Source: Haematococcus lacustris (taxonomy: Eukaryota > Chlorophyta > Chlorophyceae > Chlamydomonadales > Haematococcaceae). From it: DNA of 64,000 bases. The stretch is from contig JASKMD010000220.1 in the NCBI GenBank assembly GCA_030144725.1, positions 1-64,000 of the forward strand, written 5' to 3'. This document shows, piece after piece, positions 44,653 to 54,215 of this stretch. The position numbers and the translations under genes are program-made. The first letter of the stretch is position 1. Each line of letters starts with the position of its first letter. The notes beneath the pieces are model-generated. The model was not told the origin of the DNA and made no database searches. It was given only the letters and a program-made list of their open reading frames with translations.

Positions 44653-44711
44653 CGCTGCGGCAATGGGGTCATGGCATCAAATTGCAGCCTAGGGTGGAGT
44701 GCGCTACATAT
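40165..44711. repeat. Inverted duplication, ectodomain block, left arm
   Basis: Read on the minus strand, it matches plus-strand 54941-59722. Identity is very high across exons and introns from 44711 (TAGCGCACTCC) to about 42840 and again from 41600 to 40165; between these the arms differ by insertions. Similarity stops abruptly just before the transmembrane exon, after CCTGCCACCCCCC. Confidence 0.9.
42400..42480 (-). other. tRNA-like SINE candidate 1
   Basis: On the minus strand TAGCACGATGACC fits a pol III A box and GGTTCAAGCCC fits a B box, about 55 nt apart. The T arm does not fold into five proper base pairs, so a functional tRNA is unlikely. AGGTCATGGGTTCAAGCC resembles AGGTCATAGGATCGAAACC in candidate 2 (about 46600-46670, minus). 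It lies in the left kinase ectodomain region, in sequence not shared with the right copy. Confidence 0.35.
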
Positions 44712-45142
44712 CTTCGCGAACTAAATACAGATGGCAAGGATGCGTGTTAATCTACGATTGCTCTCAGGCTTGCATGTATAGCATGTTTAGATAGCTTCAT
44801 GCTTCGGGTTTGGGCTGTAAGCTTATAGGCAGGGATTCGTAGACTTTGTGAGTATCTAGGAGCAGGCAGGAACAGAGCCGAGGTTGACAGGAGTCATCAA
44901 CATTGTGGACCTTTGGCGGTGTGCTTCACCCTGCTCATCTGGGTACCCCTCGTGACCATCATCAACATCTTCATGACATAACGCTTGCTGGATAAGGCGC
45001 AGCTGCAGCATTAGCGCCACCATAGCAAACATCACACTTAAGTGCCACTATTGCTGGGTGGAGTTGGGAATCTTCATTGTTTGCGCTCTATTCAAAGTAA
45101 CAAGACATGGCTCGCTTAACATCCCGTCTGAGTCATGTTGTC
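44712..45142. other. Intergenic between left kinase and DEG5-like gene
   Basis: Holds the left kinase promoter region and the 3' flank of the DEG5-like gene. I see no further gene or repeat. Confidence 0.4.
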
Positions 45143-48100
45143 TCACACACGCCTCCCTTGAGCATTGCCATTCACAATGAGTTGGGGCACCACCTTCATG
45201 GCCAAGTCAATGGGCAGCGCAAAGTTGATGCCGCTGCCCCGGCCCTGCAAAATGACACCAGGTTGTAGGGAGGATAGGAAGAAGGCCGAGGAGGAGGAGG
45301 AGGAGGAGGAGGAGGAGGAGGAGGGGGCGGGGAAAGGGGTGGCAAGCGCGCAGGTGTGATAGGAGTGCAGCATCACCCTTATGATGATGACGGTGACAGT
45401 GAAGGCAGTGGTCATGATAGCATTGGAGGTGCTGGTGAAACTGCTGCCTTAACGCCACTCTCATCATCCAGCACACATCTGCAACGTGATGTAGTGTGAT
45501 GCTTTGCCAAGTACTCACTGAGCCGATTCGGGTGTAGGCAGCGGAGTTGATGCCCACCACCCGCGCAGAGGAGTCCAGCAGAGGGCCGCCACTGCTGCTG
45601 ACTGTGATGCTGGCATCGGTCTGCAGCCATGCTTGTGAATGCTCTCACAACTCTTGCATGGGTGTGGGTGCATGGCCAGCTGGCTGTCAGCATGGGCTAC
45701 ATTCTATATACCAATTTGTTTATTTGTCATGTGTCCAAGAAAGTCAAGCTATGAACCTGAGGACATGAACCAGGTCCATGCACCCTTTGAGCTATACATC
45801 ATGCATCTGGGCAAACGAAACGAAATGAACAAGAATGCGCCTGTATTCAGCAAGCCTGTACAAGCCTCCAGGCGGAAGCCCCTCCCTTAATGCATGCTGG
45901 TCCTGCCAGAGTAAGGTTCTTCTTCTTCTTCATCATCTCTTTCTTGCAGTTCTGCCTTTCATACATGCATGCCAGCTGGCAATGGCCTCACTCTACCTAG
46001 ACCATAGTTTCACATCTGCTTCTTGTGCATTGGCCGAGCAGCGGTTGGGACTTGGCTTTGCCTATGACTGGGTCTAGGTTTGCTGGTGTTCGATGTGTGT
46101 GCGAGTGAGTCAGGGCTCAGCAGCCGCCACACCCCACCTGGATAGCCCCATAGATCAGGGTGCCCACCGGCGAGGGGATGCTCCTGCCCACGCCACTGAC
46201 AACGCCGGCCGTCAGTGAGCGAGGTAACCCCGCAGGGCTGCCAATGGCGAACACAGACTGCCCCACCTGCGTGTATAATAACAAGTAGCACTGCTTGTGC
46301 TAAGCAGCTCTGTGGAGGAGTGGCCCTGCTGTTGTTGCTGCTCAATGGCGGCAATGCTATAGGTGGTAGGCGACCGTGACTATGTGTATGCCATGTGTAT
46401 GCCATGTGTAGGCCATGAGCATGCCATGCGATGGGAACTCCACACAGACAAAAACACCGCTTTGTAGTGGTCCACACTTAGTGTGTTCGACTGCAATGAA
46501 GGCTCAAGGTTGAGTGCCAAGGTGCTGTTGTTGCTACTCCTCTCTCCTTCTTTCCGTCTGGAGGGGGACCAGCTCCCTTGTTCCTTTCTTACATTGATGT
46601 GGTTTCGATCCTATGACCTCTCAAATGTACGAGTCACCCATGACCAAAGGAGCCACTCACTGCACAACGGGGTGGGATCCTCCCCTTCCTCTCAAGCATC
46701 GTCCTAAACCTGATACTCACCCCCTCCCTTCTGTCCAGCCTCATGGTTGCACATGAATGCACATAAGCGGCATGGTAGTGCGCATGGGGTCAAAGGGACC
46801 TCCAGGTTGGACTCAGCAGCTCTTGCATTCCAATGCTGTATCTCATGCCCAAGCTCTGATATAGCCCACAGCCAGCAGGCTATTCAGCCGGCCAGGTATA
46901 TGCAGACCAGTTCCAGGTCCGGAGGGCATCTGAGCAGCCCACCCAACCCCTTTCTGTGCGAGCATCGCTTTGTAGCCCTCTCCATAACACCACCAGGCAG
47001 GGCTTCTTGGTGTGCAGGCCCTGGCTTGCACCCTCTCTCACACTTTGCACACAGCTCAAATCTCACTCAACATGTGTGTCATCCCGGCATGCAAGGGTCA
47101 GGATGGAGGATGACAATGCAGCCTGTTTGTTCAGTCAGCACTCCCCTCCCCCGCCTCCCCATGCGCCCCATGCAGCTCAGCGTGACCCCACACCATCATC
47201 TTTCCACGCAGGCCACCGTGCCCCCTACACCCCAGCCCCCCCTCCCTCTGTACCCGGCACATGCCTATCAGGTTTTTCTTTTGGTTTCGCCCTGATGCAT
47301 GATCTAAGTGACAGGGCATAAGTTCATACCCTGGATTTTATAGCTCGGCCTTACCGTACTCTCCCGATCGATTCCCTATCCCGAATTGCATTTTGTCCTT
47401 CCGGGATATGGTCAAGCAACAAGTTGACCTTGACGAAAGTGCCAGCAATGGACCAGTTTGTCAAGCAGCAGTGATTGAGAAGCGACTACCTGGGAGACCT
47501 CGCAAGTTGTCTAACTTTGGGCCTTCCCCAGGCCGCAACCCTGGGCACGGCTGGGGAACAGGCTGGGCTCACCAGATAGGCAAGGGTGGCGACTAGGCTG
47601 GCAAACATGTCGAGGGGGGAGGCGGCCGGTCATACACGGGCAGCCGGCCAAGGCGGGGTGCTTGCTTTGGCCAAGGCAACAGCATGGGTGGCTGCAGGAG
47701 CACGCAAGTTGGAATGCTCCGAGGCAGATGATGAGATATGCCGTCACTGCCAGCAACGGCAGGAGGACCACGACTTTATGAGCAAAGCTCAGTGCCCAAT
47801 GTGACGTGGTCAGGTGATAAGGCCACTAGAAAAGAGGCCACGACAGTTGACTATGTCGATTACATGATTTTGATGTGAGATTAATGAGGTGGGAGGCTTG
47901 ATTATTTCTATGCACGAAGTCGTTCTCAAAATTGACTTTAGACGTATTTTGGCCATCGGGGAACTTGAAACAATGAAAGTTTTGGCTCGGGAATCGATCG
48001 GGAGAGTACGGTACCTCAAAACATCGCTCAGGTAGAAATTTGAACGAACACAGCGCTAAAACACGCAAAATCGCAGGGTAATTCACAATTTCTGTAGCGC

Positions 48101-50041
48101 AGTGCGAGGTAGTGAAGCTCGCAAAGCGACCATTTCATAGCTCCAAAGGACCCCTGAAATATGGTGTTTTACAGCGAACGCTATATATAGCGTGAAAAAA
48201 ACAGTGATGCCTATCCTATGCCCCTTACAACTCAGCCTGCCCCCTACCGCACCCTACCCCACCCTCTCACCACCAGGTCAGCAGAGGTCCCCATCCTGGC
48301 GGGCTGTAGAGCGGCAGCTGCCTCCACTACCAGCACAGCGAGGTCGGTGAGGGTGTCAGTGGCTAGCAGGCGGGCGGGGTAGGTCGCCAGCGGCACCCCG
48401 TTACTGCCACTCAGCACCACACGCAGCTCCTGGTTTAGAAAGCAGCGGCAGCAGTGGCCGTGATAGCAGTGGCGGCGGTGGCAGCAGTGGCAGCAATGGC
48501 AGCACCGGCAGCAATGGCAGCAGCGGCAGCAGTGGCCGTGGTAGCAGTGGCGGCGGTGGCAGCAGTGGCAGCAATGGCAGCAGTGGCAGCAGTGGTAGCA
48601 TCGGTGGCGGCATCGGTGGCGGTGGTGATGGCAGAGGCGCTGTGTTGAATCCTACAGCTGGCAAGGGTGTTGTTCATTGCAGACAGCATCACCCGCACAG
48701 TCCAACTGCCTGCAAGAAGACCTTTAGCAATTGTTTGGGGACTTGGTTGTGCTACCAGCCACCCACATCACTGTCCTTGTCCAGCTTGGAGATGCAGCGG
48801 TAGTTTGTCACCACATGACCAGCGGCGTCCCAAACAACGCCTGACCCCACCCCTGCGAAGCCATGAGGGAGGACACACGTGCATGGCCCTGCACTGCCCT
48901 GTCAGCCAAACGCGATCAGACCAGACCAAGATGGCCCTACACCTAGCCTAAATACATTGCTAGATAGCCATGTATTTAGGCTACAGCACTAAGTTCAAGG
49001 GGATACCCCACTGGCTGGGGTGTGCATCAGTGATGTCTAGTATTAATGTACGTTCCTTCTGGATGTCATAAAAACAGATTGTGATCAATATCCCAAGAGT
49101 TTTGCAGTTGTTTGGAGCAAGCAGTCTGTGTTGGCCGCGGCCAAGCAACGCTGGTTGGCGCTGGTGTGCATGAGAAGTGGACGGTGCTTCCCCCCGTGGC
49201 CTAAGGTTCACAGGGTGGGTAGACAGGTGGCCAGGCAGGTGGGTAGACCGGGACTGCAATGCGGCACTGAACATGCAGCGCATTGGGGAGAGCAGGTGGC
49301 GCCCACTGGAGCTGTGCTGGTGGCCAGAGCAGGGGAAGCTGCCAGCCAAGGGCAAGGAGTACCCTGGCCTGGGCTACAAGCGGCTGCGAGACAAGCCACC
49401 CCAGGCCCAGCAGCAGCAGCAGCCTGCTGTGCCCCCTTAGTGTGTGCCCCCCCCCACTTGAAGCTGTCATCAGCTTTCAATTAGTGCATGTTTTGTCATG
49501 CCAACTCAGTGTACAGTGTAGCCCTAACGGGTCAGGCAATGCTATAGGTGGTAGGCGACCGTGACCATGTGTATGCCATGTGTATGCCATGTGTAGGCCA
49601 TGAGCATGCCATGCGATGGGAACTCCACACAGACAAAAACACCGCTTTGTAGTAGTACACACCTAGTGTGTTCGACTGCAATGAAAGCTCAAGGTTGAGG
49701 GCCGAGGTGCTGTATTGGGTTGGTAAGGTCGCGCGAATGGCTACGGCATCGTAACAAGAGTCCCGGTGCAGCCCAGTGCCCAACCTCCTGCCTATCAACC
49801 TGCCTGAGACGACGTCGCGACCTGTGCGGTCAGATCTCGTGTTGACGATCGTGACAACGGAGCCGAACGACGACTCGTACACCCGCGTAGCGACATCCTC
49901 GTCCACCAAGGCGCCGTGCGCCACTCGTTCACGCCCTCCAACGAAGAGCAAGGGGCAGAGCAGCATTGCAGCTCTCCGCGACGGCATCGGTCGGGGTTTC
50001 GACATGAGCTGCCAGTTTGCGCCCTGCTGGCCAGCGGCCAT
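45143..50041 (-). CDS. DEG5: DEG5-like chloroplast serine protease (catalytic His read as Arg)
   Basis: DEG5-type proteases lack a PDZ domain and, in plants, act in the thylakoid lumen on damaged photosystem II proteins. Minus-strand exons: 50041-49822 (SRRAAMLLCPLLFVGG, a twin-Arg thylakoid-type signal, then ALVDEDVATRVYESSFGSVV), 48852-48777 (GVGSGVVWDAAGHVVTNYRC), 48429-48271 (VLSGSNGVPL ... TDLAVLVVE), 46266-46138 (VGQSVFAIGSPAGL ... GVVSGVGR), 45620-45519 (SSSGGPLLDSSARVVGIN), 45244-45143 (GRGSGINFALPIDLAMKVV, stop). Phases agree. In place of the usual TNYH the text reads TNYR (codon CGC), so the catalytic His is absent; the Asp (TDLAVL) and Ser (SSGGP) remain. A transit-peptide exon may lie upstream. 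Introns hold transposon, SINE and Fanzor fragments. Confidence 0.82.
45750..45815 (-). other. tRNA-like SINE candidate 3
   Basis: The minus strand reads TATAGCTCAAAGGGTGCA (A-box-like) and CAGGTTCATAGCTTG (B-box-like). Weaker than candidates 1 and 2. It lies in a DEG5-like intron. Confidence 0.25.
46350..46528 (+). ncRNA. Fanzor right end, copy C (solo)
   Basis: It begins at GCAATGCTATAGGTGGTAGG, includes the CCATGTGTATG repeats, and ends with the conserved 91 nt (46438-46528). The middle hairpin is ACAC-TTA-GTGT: loop and flank differ from copy A but the stem is kept. The following sequence is TGTTGCTACTCCTCTCTCCT. It lies in the DEG5-like intron between exons 48271 and 46266, antisense to that gene. 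No nuclease codons precede it. Confidence 0.6.
46600..46670 (-). other. tRNA-like SINE candidate 2
   Basis: Minus strand: GTGCAGTGAGTGGCTCC (A-box-like) and AGGATCGAAACC (B-box-like, one mismatch). It shares the AGGTCAT.GG.TC.A string with candidate 1. Confidence 0.35.
47352..48013 (+). mobile_element. DNA transposon family 1, copy 2 (662 bp)
   Basis: The ends are exact 25-bp inverted repeats: TACCGTACTCTCCCGATCGA at the left (47352-47376), reverse complement at 47989-48013. CCT stands on both sides and may be a 3-bp target duplication. It carries an AT-hook-bearing frame and the conserved GVLALAKA...QCPM frame, both on the plus strand. It sits in the DEG5-like intron. The relative at 2375-4294 is longer and more degraded at its ends. 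Confidence 0.8.
47408..47807 (+). CDS. Small AT-hook protein of transposon family 1
   Basis: The first frame, from ATG 47408, reads MVKQQVDLDESASNGPVCQA and then KRLPGRPRKLSNFG, where GRPRK is a classic AT-hook that binds the DNA minor groove. It stops at 47596. A second frame (47586-47804) reads GVLALAKATAWVAAGARKLE and ends HDFMSKAQCPM. The two may be joined by splicing or may be separate remnants. No DDE catalytic residues are recognisable, so this is probably not a full transposase. Confidence 0.4.
48178..48193. repeat. Perfect 16-bp palindrome
   Basis: ACGCTATATATAGCGT, in the AT-richer sequence just outside transposon copy 2. Role unknown. A related TATATAGCGCTC occurs near 5176. Confidence 0.5.
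48440..48640. repeat. GGCAGCAGTGGCAGCA repeat in DEG5-like intron
   Basis: Units such as GGCAGCAGTGGCAGCAATGG lie immediately upstream of the exon starting 48429. They are open in several frames, but nothing corresponding is expected in DEG proteases. Confidence 0.7.
49231..49713 (+). pseudogene. 5'-truncated Fanzor with intact right end, copy D
   Basis: The sequence matches 38108-38601. It encodes the RuvC-III end WVDRDCNAALNM, then GESRWRPLELCWWPEQGKLP and GYKRLRDKPPQAQQ, stopping at TAG 49438-49440. The 3' tail and the 91-nt segment (49623-49713) follow, then ATTGGGTTGGTAAGGTCGCG. Everything upstream of RuvC-III is missing, so it cannot encode an active nuclease, but the candidate guide-RNA part is whole. 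It lies antisense in the first DEG5-like intron. Confidence 0.85.
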
Positions 50042-50162
50042 ACAGAGAACTCTCTTGTTGGTGGGACATGCGCATCGCGGCGATCTGCGATCGCACAATG
50101 GCGGCTCGCTTAATGGTCATCGCAACACCCGTCATGGGAAAATCCCCAAAAGGGCTACTGCT

Positions 50163-51654
50163 GGTCACCCCCGCCATTGGCCCCGCAATTCACTTTTTGG
50201 CACCGTCTTTGATCCGCTGCATGTAATTCTTCCACCGTTGGGCTCTACATCTCACCACGGTGTCGCTAGCAGGTTAGGCCCTCTTTTGTCAATTGTACTG
50301 CATTGTCTCGACGACATGATTGGCTTCGCAATGTCATTCTCCGTCAGTTTATATGCGTGTCGCAATAGGAAAGATTGATTTTTGGCCGGAGGCATGTCCG
50401 TGCCGAGCAGCCTTTGCTGCCGTCGGACTGGCAACTCGCGATTACTTCCCAGGCAAGCACGGGGTGCTGTTTCTCTATGCGTGTTGCATAAGATGCTAAC
50501 ACATGCAATCAATTTTGCTGACCTACACAGGTGCTTGGCTGTTTTGAGGATCAGCATTAAACCCACATCAGCCCAAGGCTCTTCCAAGCAGCTGTGGAGT
50601 TAGGCAATCAGCCCATGAAAACAGTGAGCTGGAGGTGAGTACGGTTGTAATATACGTCACTTAGTCTAGGTCAGTTTGATGTTCGTGTGAACACTTGCGC
50701 AACGCATGACAGGCATGAACAGGTGAGGGAAGCACATAGCAACCCCCAACCTGATTTTCATGCATTGTTTTAGATAGGTAATGTCTCCTATGTGGGCCTG
50801 AAATGGTTATGTGTATTTTGCTGCATGATGCCATCCAAAAGATACCAGTGCCCAACCCAGCCCAGCCCAGCCTGATTTGGTGCCATAGGGCATAGGCAGC
50901 AAGGCAAGGTGCTTAGCAGTCCCGTAGTGAGTAGCTATAGCAAGGAGGTGCAACCAGTCCTTGCTTGTTGTGCACATAGCATAGGTGGTGTGTGAGGCAT
51001 GAGTCATTGTGCTGTGGTGGTGGTGGTGTGTTGTTGAGGTGGTGTTGCCACCTTCTTACATCAATGCATGTGCTTAGCATTAGTGATACATGTCTTTTGT
51101 AGTGGTGTTGCAAGGCGTTTGAGCATCGAGACATGTATTGCTGTAGTGATTTTGCGTTACAAGTGCCTGCTGAAGTTGAGGGAGAAGGTTGAGGCACCAC
51201 GGCACATGTAACACTGAAAGCCAAAGCCATCCCGAGCCATCCCGAGAACATAGTGCCAAGTGATGATGTAGTGATGTCATGATGCAGCTTGTATTTGCAT
51301 AGAGTCATGCCGCGACGTAAATGAGGTAAGGGGTGCCAGCTGGCTGACTTGTGCGCATACTCACAAGTTATATGCTCCATATTCTGACATGCAAGCAGGC
51401 GTACTGCACTTGAGCCGTTGGCTTACGGCGTGCGTAGAAGGATTACCAGCCTCGCCTTATGATGTGCGTGAGTCTTTTAGGAGCGGAAAGCACAGGTCAG
51501 GTTTGGGCGGGCGCCGATCTGAGCTAGTGTTTTGCGGCTGCTGGGTGCCGCATACGCCTGTTACACCCGACTGCGTCAAAACTTTGTCGCGAGCTACACG
51601 GAGATTCGCGCCCCAGACCGTCTCACATTTGCGGGGCCAATGGCGGGGGTGACC
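50163..51654. mobile_element. Inverted-end DNA transposon family 2, copy 2 (~1.5 kb, non-coding)
   Basis: 26-bp terminal inverted repeats, GGTCACCCCCGCCATTGGCC at 50163 and its reverse complement ending at 51654. They share the first 19 bases with copy 1 (26276-27222). TGCT flanks both ends, as in copy 1. The interior differs from copy 1 and shows no transposase. It lies just upstream of the first recognised DEG5-like exon. Confidence 0.82.
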
Positions 51655-53221
51655 TGCTGCTGCTACCGCTGCCACCAGCCCATTCCTAGCACGTATGCCG
51701 TGTTTCACATAGCAGGGCCTGCTGCCATGCCCCGCTTGGTGGTGGTGGTGGTGGTGGTTGTAGTGGTGATGCTGCAGCTGCTTCTGGGTCTTGCTGCCCA
51801 CCAACCTAGCTCACCTTAGCATGGTCGCCCCAGCTTCTTTTTGCGTCTATAGCACCCTGGATGGCTGCTGCACGGTCTCACCGGCTGCAGGTTGCCAGGT
51901 CAAGCCATGCAGGCGGCCAGGAGCACAAGTCGGTCGTGTGAGTCTGCAGTGACACCACCAACAGGAGGCAGTTGAGGCCCTTCGCCAGCTGGGGCATCTG
52001 GAGGTGGCAATCCGACATGACATCCACCTAGCATCCCTGGGAGGCTCAAGGCAAAAAGAGTGCACTCAGCAGCCAGCCATCCTGAGAGCCCTTGGTGAGG
52101 GTGGTGCTGATGATAGTTATGCATGGTGATGATGATGCATCACTGGACCCGCATCCCATCCGACATCACCCAAAGAAGGCGGAACACAACGAGATCAATG
52201 TCACAAATGGGGCGATAGAACTCGACGATGAAAGACCCCAACTCGCCTGGTCGCGGGTAGCCGAAGAACGAGGTGCGAACAACGGGCATGGGGAGTCATT
52301 ACTTGCACAAAAACTATGCTTTAGGCAGGCCATTAATCCCGTGTCAAACCCCCGCCTCCCTGCCTCATCCGAACACCAGCTGCATCAGGATGCGTCATCA
52401 GCTGCTTGCATCCATCAAAATCGGCACAACCACCTCCCACTAAAATTGCATGGCATGCAAGGCACATCAGCCTGGAGGGGCATGACAATGCTGAAGCAAC
52501 TTCCCCACACCCCCCCCCCCCATACACCACCTTCTTTGCCCATGCGACCTGCTGCCATAACAACCTGCAATTTTTAAGCTGGGTGAGATTACCCACAGAT
52601 ATGTTTGACTGTAACTCGGGGTTTGGCTCACCACTTTAATCGTCGTTCTCATCTAGGCAGGCAGCTTGTAAAGTTGTTTCAGCTTGTCAGTTTTTCACAT
52701 TTTGAGTTTTCAGTGAAAATGAAAGTGTTTCATGTGAAAATGTGAAAGAGTTTCATCGTCAGTGAAACTGGGCGGATGCCGCTGGTTCTAAGCCTATCCT
52801 TTTAAACGCGGCTTGTTTGTAGGCCTGCACTGTTTGAAATGCAGAAATACTTAGTTTGTCAAAGGTCAGACATGCAAGCCCGTTTAAAAGATGCAAGCTG
52901 TCCATGCTGTCCGTGGATCCGCCATCTGTGGCGTTTTCTGGCTTGCGCTTCTTCCGCTGTGGCTGTAGCACGCTGGCGCCAGCCAAGCCAACCACAGCCA
53001 AGCCAATCACTCTGCAACACCCGATCTGCGATCTGACCGGGGGCAGCACCCAGCACTTTCAGATGTGCAGTCAGGCGTTCCCAACTACCTGAAAACCACC
53101 CCCCTGTGATACGAAGCCCGTATCTCCGCAGCCACTCAGTCAAAAATATATGTAAACAGTGCTTTGAACAGAGGAGAGTCATATCTACGAAATGGCAGAC
53201 GCAGCAAAAACTATCTCGCTC
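51655..53221. other. Intergenic; may hold DEG5 upstream exon and a TE fragment
   Basis: No confident gene. At 51690-51800 a minus-strand His-rich frame comes from a (GGT)n run. At 52665-52770 there are AT-rich inverted TTTCACATTTT / AAAATGTGAAA segments. At 52845-52909 lies the second copy of the 65-bp repeat seen at 21229-21293. Confidence 0.4.
52845..52909 (+). repeat. 65-bp dispersed repeat, copy 2
   Basis: CAGACATGCAAG then GTTTAAAAGATGCAAG, matching the minus strand at 21229-21293 at about 80%. Confidence 0.6.
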
Positions 53222-54215
53222 TCAGCGGTGCTCAGTGCCTGTCCAAAGATAAGCATTTGAATTCATGCGATTCGCCACATGCGAGGCGCGCCGCACTAGC
53301 ACGCTTCGCCACGCTGTTGTGAGTGGCACCTGCAACACGCAGCAGCAGTCGGAACATGTTTTGCTTTTGGCATGTGGACGCGACGACGGCAGTCGTGACG
53401 ACTGGATACCACTATGAGCTCTTGGAGCTGCTGCTGGCGCTAGTGCATTACCGGCTGCTCTACTACGCTTAAACAAGGTGCTAGGTGCAGTACGTGGTGT
53501 TGTCTCACCTTGCTTTGCTGCCCTCGACTTGTTAGCTGCAGGTGCCCCACGCTTACGGGACGTGCTTGCCGCTGCCAGCTGTTGCTGCTGCTGAGGGGGT
53601 GCACCAGCAGGCTCAGCCAGCTCAGGGGTGGTGCCTGCAGGTGTCAGCTGCTGCTGAGGGGGCGCAGCTGCAGCAAGCTTCCCACGGATGTGGGTGCACA
53701 CGTGGCTCAGTAGCTTGGGTACCCTCCAGCTTGCCCCAGCCCCAGCCCCAGCCCCAGCCCCAGCCCCAGCCCCAGCCCCAGCCCCAGCCCCAGCCCCAGC
53801 CCCAGCCCCAGCCCCAGCCCCAGCCCCAGCCCCAGCCCCAGCCCCAGCCCCAGCTGCTGCCCCAGCCCCAGCCCCATCCCTTGCCCCAGCCCCAGCCCCA
53901 GCCCTTGCCCCAGCCCCACCACCGGGTCTCTGCTCCCAGCCTTCTGGCAGGTGCTGCGGGGTGACTGCTGCTGTCACTCGCAATACGAGCACCTTGCCAT
54001 GGCCTCCCCACAGGGCTCTCTTGAGTTGGAATGAAGATGTCAGTTGGTGAGGGTGCTGGGCTGAGCTGCTCCCATAGCTGTAGCCATCAGCATGTGTACC
54101 TTGTAAGCGGTATAACTTGTCACATACAAACCCAATGATTGAGTTGCATAGTACCACGGACGCGTTAGTGAGTATGCTATAAAAAATCTGTGTGAGGTCA
54201 GGCTGTTTGTTCAAT
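53222..54215 (-). CDS. Unnamed protein with (Gly-Ala) tract; weak histone-H2B-like start
   Basis: A ~330-codon open frame without an obvious ATG. The exon may begin after CACACAG near 54183 and read [20 protein letters not shown], then [27 protein letters not shown] and [10 protein letters not shown]. The order of helix-like pieces resembles H2B (NSF..DI..RI, then TS.E...A), but identity is low and I treat it as suggestive. A CCCCAG hexamer repeat (53733-53920) encodes a long Gly-Ala run. The C-terminal third is basic and Ser/Pro-rich ([18 protein letters not shown]). It could be a chromatin-type protein or a repeat-driven artefact. It is divergent from the right kinase gene. Confidence 0.4.
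53733..53920. repeat. CCCCAG hexanucleotide array
   Basis: About 20 exact CCCCAG units, then interrupted copies with CTGCTG and CCCTTG. On the minus strand it reads Ala-Gly or Leu-Gly or Trp-Gly depending on frame. Confidence 0.92.

Noticed and set aside
51700..51804. His-rich peptide frame upstream of DEG5
   Set aside because: It comes from a GGT microsatellite and has no support as a transit-peptide exon.
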